This document shows positions 51,117-61,215 of a stretch of DNA of 64,000 bases, piece after piece (position 1 is the stretch's first letter; each line of letters opens with the position of its first letter). The notes below the pieces were generated by a model, which saw only the letters and a list, made by a program, of their open reading frames with translations, was not told the origin of the DNA and searched no databases. The DNA comes from CAZUMW01 sp964621615 (GTDB lineage: Bacteria; Desulfobacterota; WTBG01; CAIYCZ01; CAIRTM01), in contig CAZUMW010000014.1 in the NCBI GenBank assembly GCA_964621615.1, positions 1-64,000 of the forward strand. Direction: 5' to 3'. Position numbers and translations under genes: made by a program.

Positions 51117-52140
51117 CTTCCTCGCCCCCACCTGAAATAAATATTTTTCCTTCATCAGCAAGCTTCATGGCAACTTTCACAATCTCATTCTGTGCCTTTT
51201 CAATTTCTGTGAGCCGGGTGGGGCCAAGATCCTCAATATCCTCACCCAGCATAAGTGCGGCGCGCTCAGACATGTTCTTGAAAATTTTTTCTTTCACAGC
51301 CTCGCTGCTGGTCTTCATAGCCCTGGCCAGTATGTCGGAGCTGACCTCTTTCAGGATTTCCTGAATGCCCTTGTCATCTATGCGGGCAAGATCCTCAAAT
51401 ATAAACATATTCTGCCTGATTTCTTCCGCCATCTCCGGATCATTTTCTTCTATGCGCCCCAGTATTTCGCTGCTTTGCTGCCGCTCCATATTGTTGAATA
51501 TATCAGCTATTGCTTTGATGCCTCCAATTTTCCGTGTTGCAGTCTGAGCTGTTTTTATCTCGGACTCGAGCACCTGTGCAACATCACGCAGCATCTCCGG
51601 GGAAACGTTCTCCAGATGTGCCAGCCGGTCAATAACATCCATTTGAAGTGATTCAGGAAGTGATGCAATAACATCGCTTGCTTCTTCAGGCAGCAGCTGT
51701 GAGACAACCAGCGATATCGTCTGCGGGTGCTCGTTCTGAATAAATTCAGAAAGAACGCGAAGGTCCAGGTTCCTGAATATTTCCAGATACGAGCTGTCCT
51801 CCTGCAGGGTGATGCTCTCAAGCATACGCTCGGCTGTCTTCTCTCCGAAAACATTTGATATGACATTTTTCACATAGTCCTCTGATATCGTAACAATGGT
51901 TCCTTCCTCGTTTGAAACCATTTGATAAAATTCATCTACCGTATCCCTCACCTGCGTGCTTGATATGCTTGCCATCTGCGTCATGCTCTTTGATATTTCC
52001 CTTACTTCATCATGCTCGAGAAATTTCATCACCTCGGTTGCAGCATCCTCCCCTATGCTGTACAGAACAATAGCTGCACGATCCACTGCTGTGATGTCTT
52101 TTTTTGTCTCCTTGCTTTTTTTCTTTTTTTCCTCTGGCAT
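51103..52140 (-). CDS. fliG: Flagellar motor switch protein FliG
   Basis: 345 aa, normal length. The N-terminal domain binds FliF, the middle domain holds the EHPQT motif (N-E-H-P-Q-T-I-S-L-V), and the C-terminal torque domain carries the charged residues around VLEKEVSSDILARAMKTSSE-type segment and the MSERAALML helix. It forms the upper C-ring and couples stator force to rotation. Good ribosome site (AAGGTG). It is co-transcribed with fliF upstream and fliH downstream. Confidence 0.93.
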   Translation of the reverse strand: MPEEKKKKSKETKKDITAVDRAAIVLYSIGEDAATEVMKFLEHDEVREISKSMTQMASISSTQVRDTVDEFYQMVSNEEGTIVTISEDYVKNVISNVFGEKTAERMLESITLQEDSSYLEIFRNLDLRVLSEFIQNEHPQTISLVVSQLLPEEASDVIASLPESLQMDVIDRLAHLENVSPEMLRDVAQVLESEIKTAQTATRKIGGIKAIADIFNNMERQQSSEILGRIEENDPEMAEEIRQNMFIFEDLARIDDKGIQEILKEVSSDILARAMKTSSEAVKEKIFKNMSERAALMLGEDIEDLGPTRLTEIEKAQNEIVKVAMKLADEGKIFISGGGEEDVYV

Positions 52141-52233
52141 GGTATCACCTTCTGTTAACGGTAATATTCTAAAAAATATCCGTAATGCCTATTGCAAAAA
52201 GCTCAATGCATGCTCAGCAGTCATACATGCGTC

Positions 52234-53850
52234 TTATTGCAGCCAATTTTTCAGATATTGTGCAAACAGACGAGGGTTTTTCTGTGCAAATGTCACCAGC
52301 CCGGTCTGCTTTTCCCCAAGCTGCTCAAGAGCTTTTTCCTCAAATGCGCTGGGAGGAAGCATCTCCCCTTCAGCTGCCTCGCCGGGCCTGCGCTCCGGAA
52401 GCTCGCGCGGCTGAGGGGCCTCCTGCATTGCGCTGCTGATCATTCTCAATATAGGCCTGAGCCCAAAAATAAAGAACACGGCAAACAGTATTGCCGTAAT
52501 TATATACGTTATAATTGACTCCCAGTCGATTTCCTTCACAAGCCGCTCAAGAGCGGTTTCCTCGGCAGCTTCAACCTGCTGAAACTGAACATTCACAACT
52601 TCAACTGAATCACCGCGCATATCATCATACCCGACTGCGCGCTTCACCAGTGTTGTATATTTATTCATTTCTTCATCTGAGCGGGGAACATATGTCGGAA
52701 CCGTTTCACCTTCTTCATTTTCCCGCATTTCATACACGCCGTCTATGAGCACGGCAACATTTAACCGCCGAATTGCACCAACCTGATTTACAACATGCCG
52801 CTTAACTGTGCTGACCTCATAGTTAACCGTTTCCCTGGATTTGTTATAATTTGATTTATTAACGCCTGCGGACGTCTGCTGCGCTCCTTCAACATCGGGC
52901 GTGTTTGACATAACCCCTGGAACCCCTGAAGAAACAGGCCGCTGACCTGAGGAGCTTTCTTTTGTGCGTTCTTCGCTCAGCACGACTGTTGCATCAGGGT
53001 CATACGTCTCCTCGGTTTGCTCAACCTGCGTAAAATCCATTTCAACAGATACCTTTGCAGATACCTTCTCATGCCCGACCACGTTTCCCAGCATTGAAAT
53101 TATCTTTTGCTCTATTTTTCGCTCCATTTCCGACTGCATCTGCTGCTGCGTCTGCGTCTGATGGGCTTTTTCATAACCTGTCTTTCCCCCGGCGAGCATT
53201 TTTCCGTGCTCATCTACAATGATGACATTCTCCGGGTCCATCCCTTCGACGCTGCTCGCAACAAGATGCGTAATGCCCTGAATCTGGCTCTGTCCCAGCC
53301 GTCGCCCGGCGCGCAGGTCCACCACCACCGATGCAGTCGGCGGCTTTTCATCCTCGCGAAAAAGCGTCTTTTCCGGAATAGTTAGGTGTACCCTGCTGCT
53401 TTTCACCTCTGAAAACTGATTGATTGTACGCGCAAGCTCTCCCTGCAGCGCCCGCTGAAAATTAACTTTCTGAACAAACTCGGTAACGCCGATGTTCTGT
53501 TTGTCAAAAATTTCATATCCGATGCCGCTGCTTTGTGGAAGCCCCTCGCTGGCAAGCTCCATACGAAGCTCATATACCGACCCTGAGGGCACCATAATAG
53601 TGCTTCCGTTCGGGCCGACCTTATAGTCAATCTTTTTCTCTTTCAGGCGGCTCACTACCGCTCCGGCATCCTCTGAAGAAAGCCCTGCATACAGCGTCTT
53701 GTAATCAGTTTTGTTCGCCCACAGGATAAGCGTTACCAGTGAGCCGACGGTAAGCACCACTGCAGCAACAACGGCTATCTGCTTTTTCGGGGGAAGCTGG
53801 AAGAACCCCCTTGTCACCTGATCGGCAATTTTGTTAAGATAGTCTTTCAT
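52234..53850 (-). CDS. fliF: Flagellar MS-ring protein FliF
   Basis: 538 aa. First transmembrane helix about residues 25-44, periplasmic ring-building motifs with LYAGLSSEDAGAVVSRLKEK and KVNFQRALQGELARTI, a disordered loop around 300-350, a second transmembrane helix at about 450-470, and a C-terminal FliG-binding tail ending VKNWLQ-like. It forms the MS ring on which the basal body is built. Part of the continuous flgB-flgC-fliE-fliF-fliG-fliH-fliI run. Confidence 0.94.
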   Translation of the reverse strand: MKDYLNKIADQVTRGFFQLPPKKQIAVVAAVVLTVGSLVTLILWANKTDYKTLYAGLSSEDAGAVVSRLKEKKIDYKVGPNGSTIMVPSGSVYELRMELASEGLPQSSGIGYEIFDKQNIGVTEFVQKVNFQRALQGELARTINQFSEVKSSRVHLTIPEKTLFREDEKPPTASVVVDLRAGRRLGQSQIQGITHLVASSVEGMDPENVIIVDEHGKMLAGGKTGYEKAHQTQTQQQMQSEMERKIEQKIISMLGNVVGHEKVSAKVSVEMDFTQVEQTEETYDPDATVVLSEERTKESSSGQRPVSSGVPGVMSNTPDVEGAQQTSAGVNKSNYNKSRETVNYEVSTVKRHVVNQVGAIRRLNVAVLIDGVYEMRENEEGETVPTYVPRSDEEMNKYTTLVKRAVGYDDMRGDSVEVVNVQFQQVEAAEETALERLVKEIDWESIITYIITAILFAVFFIFGLRPILRMISSAMQEAPQPRELPERRPGEAAEGEMLPPSAFEEKALEQLGEKQTGLVTFAQKNPRLFAQYLKNWLQ

Positions 53851-53920
53851 ATCGGCATACGCATCAATTATAGGTTACCGGTACAGCAAATACACTTTAT
53901 CAGAAGCCTCCATGCATGCA

Positions 53921-54226
53921 TTACATTGATGACTGCATGATTTCCTTATATGCTTCTATAATTTTATTTCTTACCTGCATCATCATCTGAAATGACACTT
54001 TCGCTTTTTGCATGGCGATCATCGTTTCATGGATATTTTCAGTCTTACCGGCGGCAAGCTCCTGTACGGCTTTATCGGATGCATGCTGCAGCTCATTCAC
54101 CTCCCTGAGCGAGTCCTTGAGAAAGGCGTCAAAAGACTGCGCCGGCTGCGCCTCGTTGTTTTTCGAAACAGCGCTATCGGCTACAGCCTTGGCCAATTCA
54201 CCGATATTCATGTTCACTTCTTTCAT
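53921..54226 (-). CDS. fliE: Flagellar hook-basal body complex protein FliE
   Basis: 101 aa. Typical FliE size with the conserved C-terminal helix K-V-S-F-Q-M-M-M-Q-V-R-N-K-I-I-E-A-Y-K-E-I-M. Shine-Dalgarno AGGGGAG before the ATG at 54226. FliE joins the MS ring to the rod and is the first export substrate. The 188-bp gap upstream (54227-54414) has no recognisable promoter. Confidence 0.92.
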   Translation of the reverse strand: MKEVNMNIGELAKAVADSAVSKNNEAQPAQSFDAFLKDSLREVNELQHASDKAVQELAAGKTENIHETMIAMQKAKVSFQMMMQVRNKIIEAYKEIMQSSM

Positions 54227-54414
54227 ACCAGACTCCCCTTTTATTTAAACATCATAATTATGATTTAATCAGGCTGTGCCGCCCTGCTTATCCACGGGAA
54301 ACCTGTCGGGCTCTCAACATCTCCGTATCCAAACGACAATCCGGTTACTATATAGTGCGGTATTTTACAATGTACTATTGCCGTGATAAGCATTAACACC
54401 CAGGCGTGAAAGCA

Positions 54415-54840
54415 TTACTTCCCAATCTCCAGCGCCTTCAGCGCCATCTGTTTAGTTGTTTTCACCGCGCTGACGTTTGCCTCATAGGAGCGGGATGCCG
54501 AAAGCATATTCACCATTTCTTCCATAACGTTGACATTTGGATAATACACGTATCCATTGGTGTCCGCATTCGGGTGATAGGGATCGTAAACAGACCTGAA
54601 CGGCCTCCCGTCCTCGATAATTTCAGCAGCGCGGACCTCATGGACCTTGCTTTCGAGCTCGTTTTGAAATGACGATTTCACCGGCTCAGCTGCAAAAACC
54701 ACATCCTTGCGCCTGTAAGGACCACCCGCAGCAGTGTTCGTTGAGTTAACGTTTGCCAGATTCGAAGACACGATATTCATTCGAACGCGCTGCGCGCTCA
54801 ACCCCGAGGCGCTGACATTAAAAGCGGTGAAAAAATCCAT
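54415..54840 (-). CDS. flgC: Flagellar basal-body rod protein FlgC
   Basis: 141 aa. The N-terminal rod signature N-V-S-A-S-G-L-S-A-Q-R-V-R-M-N-I-V-S-S-N-L-A-N (near residues 8-30) and the C-terminal N-V-M-E-E-M-V-N-M-L-S-A-S-R-S-Y-E-A-N are present. Strong ribosome site GGGAGGT overlaps the end of flgB, with only one base between the genes. It is a proximal rod component. Confidence 0.94.
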   Translation of the reverse strand: MDFFTAFNVSASGLSAQRVRMNIVSSNLANVNSTNTAAGGPYRRKDVVFAAEPVKSSFQNELESKVHEVRAAEIIEDGRPFRSVYDPYHPNADTNGYVYYPNVNVMEEMVNMLSASRSYEANVSAVKTTKQMALKALEIGK

Positions 54841-54841
54841 A

Positions 54842-55249
54842 TTATTTTACCTCCCTAATCTTGTTGTAAAGGCCCTCGAGCTTTTTGGCCATTATCTGTG
54901 ATATCGTGTTATACATAAGCTGGTTTTTTGACATACGCACAACTTCCTTGTCCATATCAACTGTGTTTCCGTCCGGCCGCTGCGGAGACGCAGACTCCGA
55001 TATAGTTCCGGCTATTGTTTTGAAATCGGCTTTCTGCGGAATATGCTCCTGCCTGGTTGTCCTCATCTGCAGCGCATTGTCTTCGGGCATCATTTTTTTC
55101 AGCTCGCCTTCGAAATCAATATGAGCAGCACGATACCGGGGAGTATCGGCATTAGCGATGTTTGATACAGTCAGCGTGTGCCGCTTGAGCCGCAGGTCAA
55201 GCACCCTGGACAGCAAATCATATGTAGGCCCGAACAGTTTTAATCCCAT
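54842..55249 (-). CDS. flgB: Flagellar basal-body rod protein FlgB
   Basis: 135 aa. The N-terminal helix L-D-L-R-L-K-R-H-T-L-T-V-S-N-I-A-N-A-D-T-P-R-Y and the C-terminal D-K-E-V-V-R-M-S-K-N-Q-L-M-Y-N are the FlgB/FlgC family signatures. First structural gene after the regulatory pair; the 49-bp gap to the flrC-like gene has no separate promoter that I can see, so it may be read from the sigma-54 promoter at 61398 or from within flrC. Shine-Dalgarno GAGGTG. Confidence 0.94.
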   Translation of the reverse strand: MGLKLFGPTYDLLSRVLDLRLKRHTLTVSNIANADTPRYRAAHIDFEGELKKMMPEDNALQMRTTRQEHIPQKADFKTIAGTISESASPQRPDGNTVDMDKEVVRMSKNQLMYNTISQIMAKKLEGLYNKIREVK

Positions 55250-55298
55250 AAAATATCACCTCTCTCAACCAACATTCCGCATCCGCAGATGCATCTGA

Positions 55299-56675
55299 TC
55301 AGATAAATGCGCTGTCTATTTCATGATTTTTTTCTTTATATTCCTTAAGCTTGTTTCGAAGCGTCCTGATGCTGATGCCAAGCGACTTTGCGGCATGTGT
55401 ACGGTTTCCGTTGGTTTCGACAAGCGTTCGCGAAATAAGGCGCCTCTCCATTTCATCCAGCGTGGTCGTTGGAATATGCCCGCTCTCATCAGCAGGCGCA
55501 TCCATTTCCTCGATAATAAGATTTTCACGCGATACGGTATCAGTCGAGCACAGAAGCACCGCACGCTCCATTACATTCTGAAGCTCACGCACATTGCCGC
55601 GCCACGGCATTTTTTTTATGAAATCGACAACATCGCTATCAACCGCTTTAATTGTTTTGCCGTTTTTGTCCGCAAAGTGCTTCAAAAAATGCTCGCACAA
55701 AAGCTCTACATCACCTTTTCGCTCACGCAGAGGAGGCACCCGGATGGGCACAACATTCAGGCGATAATATAAATCCTCGCGAAATTTATTATCCTTTACG
55801 GCGGCTTTCAGATCGACATTCGTTGTCGAAACAACCCGGACGTCAATAGGGACCGGCTCCTTGCCGCCTATCCGGTCAATTTCAAACTCCTGAAGCACGC
55901 GAAGCAGCTTTGCCTGAAGCGTCATTGACATTTCACCTATTTCATCAAGAAGTATCGTCCCCCCCTGCGCGATTTCAAATTTACCCAGTTTTCTGAAGGA
56001 AGCGCCGGTGAATGCGCCTTTCTCATGACCGAACAGCTCGCTTTCCAGCAGGTTATCCGGTATCGAAGCACAGTTGACTGCGACAAACGGCTTGTCGAAC
56101 CTCGGACTGTTCTGGTGGATAAAGTGGGCAATAAGTTCCTTGCCGGTTCCGCTCTCCCCGTATATCAGAACCGTTGAATTGCTTTTTGCAATACCCTCCG
56201 CCATGTCCAGTATGCGCTTCATGGCGGAATCGCGCGTCATGATCTGCCTTTCCGTGCCGCTGCATCGCTTCTGTATGCTCTGTGCTGTTTTTGAGCCGGC
56301 GTGCGGGAGCCCTTCGTTCTGCGCCAGGCCGTTCTTGACAATTTCAATAAGATTCTCAAAAGAAAACGGCTTCAAAAGGTAATCGCAGGCGCCCTCCTTC
56401 ATAGCTTCAACCGCATTGTCAACCGTACCGTACGCGGTAACCATCACCACGGGAACCGACGGGGAAATTTTTTTTATTTCTTTAAGCATCCCTACCCCAT
56501 CGAGCCGCGGCATCTTCACGTCGGAAATAACCATTGAATACGATGTCGATTTTATCTTTGATACAGCCTGCATTCCGTCGGCGCAGCAGGTAGTTTCAAA
56601 CCCTGCGCGTGACAAGGCTTCTGAAAGTGCAATTCGCATGCCCTCTTCATCATCAACAATCAATATTTTGTTCAT
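55299..56675 (-). CDS. flrC: Sigma-54-dependent response regulator, FlrC/FleR-like
   Basis: 458 aa. Receiver domain with phospho-acceptor D52 (V-I-S-D-V-K-M-P), AAA+ domain with Walker A G-E-S-G-T-G-K-E and the sigma-54-contacting GAFTGA motif, and a C-terminal Fis-type helix-turn-helix with T-H-A-A-K-S-L-G-I-S-I-R-T-L-R-N-K. It should activate -24/-12 promoters such as those at 61398-61414 and 47514-47529. The gene follows a PAS-kinase and precedes flgB, the standard place of FlrC or FlgR. The gene symbol is by analogy, and other NtrC-family flagellar regulators share this architecture. Confidence 0.88.
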   Translation of the reverse strand: MNKILIVDDEEGMRIALSEALSRAGFETTCCADGMQAVSKIKSTSYSMVISDVKMPRLDGVGMLKEIKKISPSVPVVMVTAYGTVDNAVEAMKEGACDYLLKPFSFENLIEIVKNGLAQNEGLPHAGSKTAQSIQKRCSGTERQIMTRDSAMKRILDMAEGIAKSNSTVLIYGESGTGKELIAHFIHQNSPRFDKPFVAVNCASIPDNLLESELFGHEKGAFTGASFRKLGKFEIAQGGTILLDEIGEMSMTLQAKLLRVLQEFEIDRIGGKEPVPIDVRVVSTTNVDLKAAVKDNKFREDLYYRLNVVPIRVPPLRERKGDVELLCEHFLKHFADKNGKTIKAVDSDVVDFIKKMPWRGNVRELQNVMERAVLLCSTDTVSRENLIIEEMDAPADESGHIPTTTLDEMERRLISRTLVETNGNRTHAAKSLGISIRTLRNKLKEYKEKNHEIDSAFI

Positions 56676-56729
56676 GAAGTTCCCCGAAAAAATTAATTGT
56701 TACTGGTAACAGTGGCCCGCATGCTCGTT

Positions 56730-58031
56730 TCAGCTGTTTTTCAAAGGCAATAAAATCTGAAATGTCGTTCCCTCACCGCAGCGGCTTCTAACCTCTATGG
56801 TACCGCGGTGGCTTTCGATAATATTGTGTACTATGGCAAGCCCAAGTCCGGTACCATTATCTTTAGTGCTGAAAAAAGGATTAAATATCTTATTAACAAC
56901 CCCGGGGTCTATTCCGCTGCCCGAATCGCTGAATATTATCTCCGCCCACTCGGGCATGTCACCTTCCCGCTCATCATACATATGAAGATCAATGCGTATC
57001 GTACCGCCGTCGGGAATTGCCTGAAGAGCGTTAAGGGTGAGGTTGAGAAAAATCTGTTTGAGCAGATCCCGGTCACCTGCAACAACAAAATCGGTACGCT
57101 CTGCCGTATAATGAAGCTCGACCCCGTTCTTGCTGACTACAGGACCTATAAATTCAACAAACTCCTCGAGAAAGGCATTAATATTTATCTGATTGAGCTG
57201 CGGCTGCTGCGGCCGTGTAAACAGAAGCAGATTTGAAATTGAATTATCAAGGCTTTTTACTTCGGTTATAATCCGGTCAGCCATCCTCTGAAGATCATCC
57301 TCCATATCAAGCTCCTTGCGCAGGATTGATGCAAGCAGCTCAATGCTTCCCAGAGGGTTTCTCACTTCATGCGCAATGGTAATCGCCATTTCACCCATTG
57401 CCTTAAGCCGCTTATCGCGCTCGGACTGATTTTCAAGCTTTTTAAGGTGCGTCTGATCCTGAATAATATACAGCTGGCTGATAATCCTGCCGCCGGTATC
57501 AGTAACCGGCGATCGAACTATCTTTAGATTTCTGAGATCAATGCGTGATCTGTAATATTCTATTTCATGTGTTGAAACGCCGGATGCCGCAGCCTGCTGA
57601 CCATCCGGCATACGGAGACCGTTGAGCCATGCCGTGAAATCAGTGTCACACATCCCGGAAAGTCGCTGGCCGGTAATTTTTTCAACCGCGCTGTTGTACA
57701 TGAGCAGGGCGCCCTCCAGATCTGTTACCACAACACCTGTCGGGAGGCTTTCAAGTATGGTGCCAAGAAAATCTTTTACCCGCTCCTTTTCCCTGAGATT
57801 GTCTTCAAGCAGCCTGTTTTTATTTTCAAGCTCACCGCTGAGCCTCTCAACCTGATTTTGAAGCAATTGATACGATCGCTCAAGCTCCTGGGCTTTTGTG
57901 TTGAATGTTGCGATCGCATTATTGAGTATGCTGAAATCATGGGCACGCTGGGCCGGTTCTTCAGCATGCCGTTGCGAATACATGTCGGGTGCCTGATCCA
58001 TAATCATATGCCCTTTCATCGTTTTTAACAT
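56730..58031 (-). CDS. flrB: PAS-domain sensor histidine kinase, FlrB/FleS-like
   Basis: 433 aa (start at 58031, or an internal ATG within the first ten codons). A coiled coil (about 45-90), a PAS domain (about 88-195), a HisKA domain with phospho-acceptor H221 (A-H-E-V-R-N-P-L-G-S) and a C-terminal HATPase_c with DSGSGID, NPFFSTK and GTGLGLAI. No transmembrane segment, so it senses a cytoplasmic state. It phosphorylates the FlrC-like regulator encoded 54 bp downstream, in the same operon. FlrB/FleS in other bacteria integrates flagellar assembly status. Confidence 0.87.
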   Translation of the reverse strand: MLKTMKGHMIMDQAPDMYSQRHAEEPAQRAHDFSILNNAIATFNTKAQELERSYQLLQNQVERLSGELENKNRLLEDNLREKERVKDFLGTILESLPTGVVVTDLEGALLMYNSAVEKITGQRLSGMCDTDFTAWLNGLRMPDGQQAAASGVSTHEIEYYRSRIDLRNLKIVRSPVTDTGGRIISQLYIIQDQTHLKKLENQSERDKRLKAMGEMAITIAHEVRNPLGSIELLASILRKELDMEDDLQRMADRIITEVKSLDNSISNLLLFTRPQQPQLNQININAFLEEFVEFIGPVVSKNGVELHYTAERTDFVVAGDRDLLKQIFLNLTLNALQAIPDGGTIRIDLHMYDEREGDMPEWAEIIFSDSGSGIDPGVVNKIFNPFFSTKDNGTGLGLAIVHNIIESHRGTIEVRSRCGEGTTFQILLPLKNS

Positions 58032-58077
58032 TCAGCACAGTGTTGTTGTGCTGACGACCCGCAGCATACTGCAGCTG

Positions 58078-61000
58078 TTATAGAAGCGGCTTGAGATCCT
58101 GTGGAATACTTTCTGCAAAGCGAAGCTCGTCGATTTCCTGCTGTGCAACGGTTCCCAAAAATGCATAAGGAAGCAATTCGGCAGCCTGTCCGTACACCTG
58201 GGCCGCGCGCTCGGTATCGCCGCTTTCTTTAAGCGCCCTTCCCCATTTTATATATGCCCACCCGCGCAGCTCATCTGCAGCCCGGGACTTCGCAAGCTGC
58301 GAATAACGTGCAATTGCCGCTCCCGTATTCCCGCGCTCTGTTAAATAGTCGCCGATGAGAAGCTGGGCCTGGTAGGCGCTCTGGGGGATTTTTTCATTCT
58401 CAGCTATCTTATTCGCCATTGCTACCATTCGCTCAAGTGCCTTGATACCGTTATAATAATAGCCGATTTTACCGAATGACTCGCCAATTCGGTACAGGCT
58501 CTGCATATATCGGCGTGATACAGAATGCTCTTTTAACGCGTCATTATACGTATCTATTGCATCCTGGTACTGTGCTTTGCGGTAATAAACATCGCCGAGA
58601 ACATGTGAGGCATCGCGAGCAACTTCATCAGGCAAATCGCCGCTTCCGTATAGAAGAATGCGCAAGCCGCGCTCTGCTTTTTCGAGCTGCCCTTGATCAC
58701 GGTATATCCGGCTGAGCGAAACAACGGCTTTCTGCTCGCACGGATTGCTTTTTCCCCTTGCAATTATGCCTTCGTAATGAGATGCCGCCTTGTCATTGAG
58801 GCCGAGCTCTTCAAAGGCCTTCGCCACCGTATAGTGAAAGTCACAATTGCCAAGCGGCATTAAAAAGGGGTCTTTGTGCCGTGTATACAGCTCAACAAGC
58901 GTGTAATAATCATTATCATCTGCAAGTCCTGCAATCATTTTTACAAGTATCTTCTGAACATTTTCAAAAGACTTTTTATAATATATCCCTTTTTCTTCCC
59001 TCAGCATCGATTTTTTAAAAAAGCGGACCGCCTGAGCATACTGATCATTTTTAGCCAAAGTGAACCCGAGCTTATAATATGCCTCCGCAAGCAGCTCACC
59101 CGTTTTATCGCTGCTTATTGCCCACCGATAAGCTGCCTCGGGATTCTTATACGGGCTGAACCCTTTAAACATAAACTCACCGTCCGCCAGGCCTTCAACA
59201 TTAATGCCGAGATCAGCTATCCGCATCACGCCGACTACCGCCTCAGGCGACTCCGGAAACATACCGGCAAGGCTTATATATATGCTGAGCGCCTGCTGCA
59301 TTTTTCCTTCCCACTGGTACGCATCACCGATAAAGCGAAGAATATGCGCACGATCCCCCTGGTCAGGATACAGGTTGAAAGAAAGGAAAAAAGCCCTGCG
59401 TGATTCTGCAAATTTACTCTTATAGTAATACGTTTCCGCCATGTTATTGAGCGTGTCCACCGCAAGGCTCACCATATCAGGCCACTTCTTGATCGCCCGC
59501 TCGTAATAAAATTCTGCCCGGTCATAATCTTTTAGCTGAAAATAGCAGTCTGCAATGCGGAATGATGCCTCTTTAACGTGGGGGCCTGAGGGGTTCTCAT
59601 CTAGATACTGCTGAAACGCATCAAGAGCACTTTTGAATTTTTTCATATGATACAGACACTCACCGATCCAGAACGCGGACTGTACGGCGTATGAGCTTTC
59701 GGGGTATGTTTCTTTTACAAAGCGATACTGGCTTTTTGCCTCAATATAAAACTCCTGCCTGCGGAAGCATTCGGCTACACGAAACGCTGCTCGAGGGGCT
59801 TTTTCTGAATCGGGAAACATCGCCGCAGCTTTTTTATACGCCTCGATCGCTTCATTGTAATAGTGGTCTTCGCGCTCCGCCGCACCATAAAAACAATCTG
59901 CAATTTCATAATAAATATCTTCACGGAGGGCTGTATCGGGATACGAGCTCAAAAACTCTCTATACGCTTTTGCAGCGTTTACAAAATCGCCAAGCTTGAA
60001 CAATTTTCGCGCCTTCATATAGTCAAGCTTTTGCTCTATTGGGGGCTCTTTTTTCAGAATTGTAATGGTACTGGTGGTTGTGCTGGTGGTGGGCAGCGCA
60101 GAAATGTCCGTTTCAGTAATACGATCTGTCCCGGGTGATTGATTCCTGACAGCAGGCGCAGGCACGACCGCTTTTTTCTGTATTTCTTTTGCGGTCGTGG
60201 TGGTCAATGATTTTTCCCGTTTCTTTTTAATGCTGAGCTCGCGGACGTCGATGTATACGCGGGGCGGTTTATAAAGCTTTCCATAGCGAATCTTGACACG
60301 GGGGTTTTTGAGATGAACAATGCATGACATTCTTCCGCCGGTGTCCTTTTTCCATGAAATACCGCTTATGCGCCTGCTGGTGAGCTTTTTCTGCGCCATC
60401 ACCGCACTGTCAATTGAAACCTGATTCGCAAATATAATCTCAGCATCATCATCGCCGGCATCATGCACAACCTGATATCGGGGCACTGCATTAAAATCAA
60501 ACACAAGCCTGTCTGTTCTCGGATCGTGAGGAGCAAGGCGCATGCCCTTCATGATATGCCTGCTTGTTTCTCCCGGCCTCATGCTCGTTTGGTTCTTGAC
60601 CGCGGCTTTTTGCTTGATCACGATCTCAAGAACACCTTTTTTAAGCCTGTCAAAGGAGTAATCTATGATAGTTCCTTCTGCTGCCCTCCGCACCGTATAA
60701 TTATCGGGTTTGATCGATATAATATCGCCTTTGGCTACCCTGTCAGGCAGATGTATGCGATAGCGTGCGTTAAGCACCGGGCGCGTCCACCCGGAAACCC
60801 AGTCTATTCTTATTTTAAACGCATTGCCCGATTTTTTTACAGCGTTGCGCATGACAAAGCTTATTTTGACAGTACGCATGCCGTTAACCGGCTCATTGTA
60901 TTCCCAGATAATTCTCTTTCTTGGATACTCTTTAATGGTATAGGGAAGCTGCTGTCCCGCGCCGTCGGTTACACGGATAGATGTTATATCTTCCCGGCAA

Positions 61001-61215
61001 ATGAACTTGCTTCCCACCAGACTTCCGCGGGAGGGATTGTGGATAGTAAACTGAATTGTTGCCCGTATGTCGGACCATGCCGAGCTGCCGTCTTTTAAAA
61101 CGGTAAAGGTTGCTGAATAGGGGTCCAGCTTTGCTGAAGGGTATGCATTCGCAGACAGTGTTATAAAACCCGCAGAAAGCAAAGATACAATAAGAAAAAA
61201 GCGATTGCGTATCAT
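58078..61215 (-). CDS. Exported AMIN-like and TPR-repeat protein at the head of the flagellar operon
   Basis: 1045 aa. Signal peptide (1-24); a beta-rich N-terminal region (25-210); an AMIN-like domain (about 225-335) ending PPRVYIDVRE, a fold that binds peptidoglycan or secretins; a Ser/Thr/Lys-rich linker (340-390); and about fifteen TPR or BamD/YbgF-like repeats (395-1030). It is first in the transcription unit after the sigma-54 promoter at 61398, followed by the FlrB-like kinase 46 bp later. It probably acts in the periplasm, perhaps in assembly or anchoring of the flagellum or of a cell-wall complex. Not a known named flagellar gene. Confidence 0.75.
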   Translation of the reverse strand: MIRNRFFLIVSLLSAGFITLSANAYPSAKLDPYSATFTVLKDGSSAWSDIRATIQFTIHNPSRGSLVGSKFICREDITSIRVTDGAGQQLPYTIKEYPRKRIIWEYNEPVNGMRTVKISFVMRNAVKKSGNAFKIRIDWVSGWTRPVLNARYRIHLPDRVAKGDIISIKPDNYTVRRAAEGTIIDYSFDRLKKGVLEIVIKQKAAVKNQTSMRPGETSRHIMKGMRLAPHDPRTDRLVFDFNAVPRYQVVHDAGDDDAEIIFANQVSIDSAVMAQKKLTSRRISGISWKKDTGGRMSCIVHLKNPRVKIRYGKLYKPPRVYIDVRELSIKKKREKSLTTTTAKEIQKKAVVPAPAVRNQSPGTDRITETDISALPTTSTTTSTITILKKEPPIEQKLDYMKARKLFKLGDFVNAAKAYREFLSSYPDTALREDIYYEIADCFYGAAEREDHYYNEAIEAYKKAAAMFPDSEKAPRAAFRVAECFRRQEFYIEAKSQYRFVKETYPESSYAVQSAFWIGECLYHMKKFKSALDAFQQYLDENPSGPHVKEASFRIADCYFQLKDYDRAEFYYERAIKKWPDMVSLAVDTLNNMAETYYYKSKFAESRRAFFLSFNLYPDQGDRAHILRFIGDAYQWEGKMQQALSIYISLAGMFPESPEAVVGVMRIADLGINVEGLADGEFMFKGFSPYKNPEAAYRWAISSDKTGELLAEAYYKLGFTLAKNDQYAQAVRFFKKSMLREEKGIYYKKSFENVQKILVKMIAGLADDNDYYTLVELYTRHKDPFLMPLGNCDFHYTVAKAFEELGLNDKAASHYEGIIARGKSNPCEQKAVVSLSRIYRDQGQLEKAERGLRILLYGSGDLPDEVARDASHVLGDVYYRKAQYQDAIDTYNDALKEHSVSRRYMQSLYRIGESFGKIGYYYNGIKALERMVAMANKIAENEKIPQSAYQAQLLIGDYLTERGNTGAAIARYSQLAKSRAADELRGWAYIKWGRALKESGDTERAAQVYGQAAELLPYAFLGTVAQQEIDELRFAESIPQDLKPLL

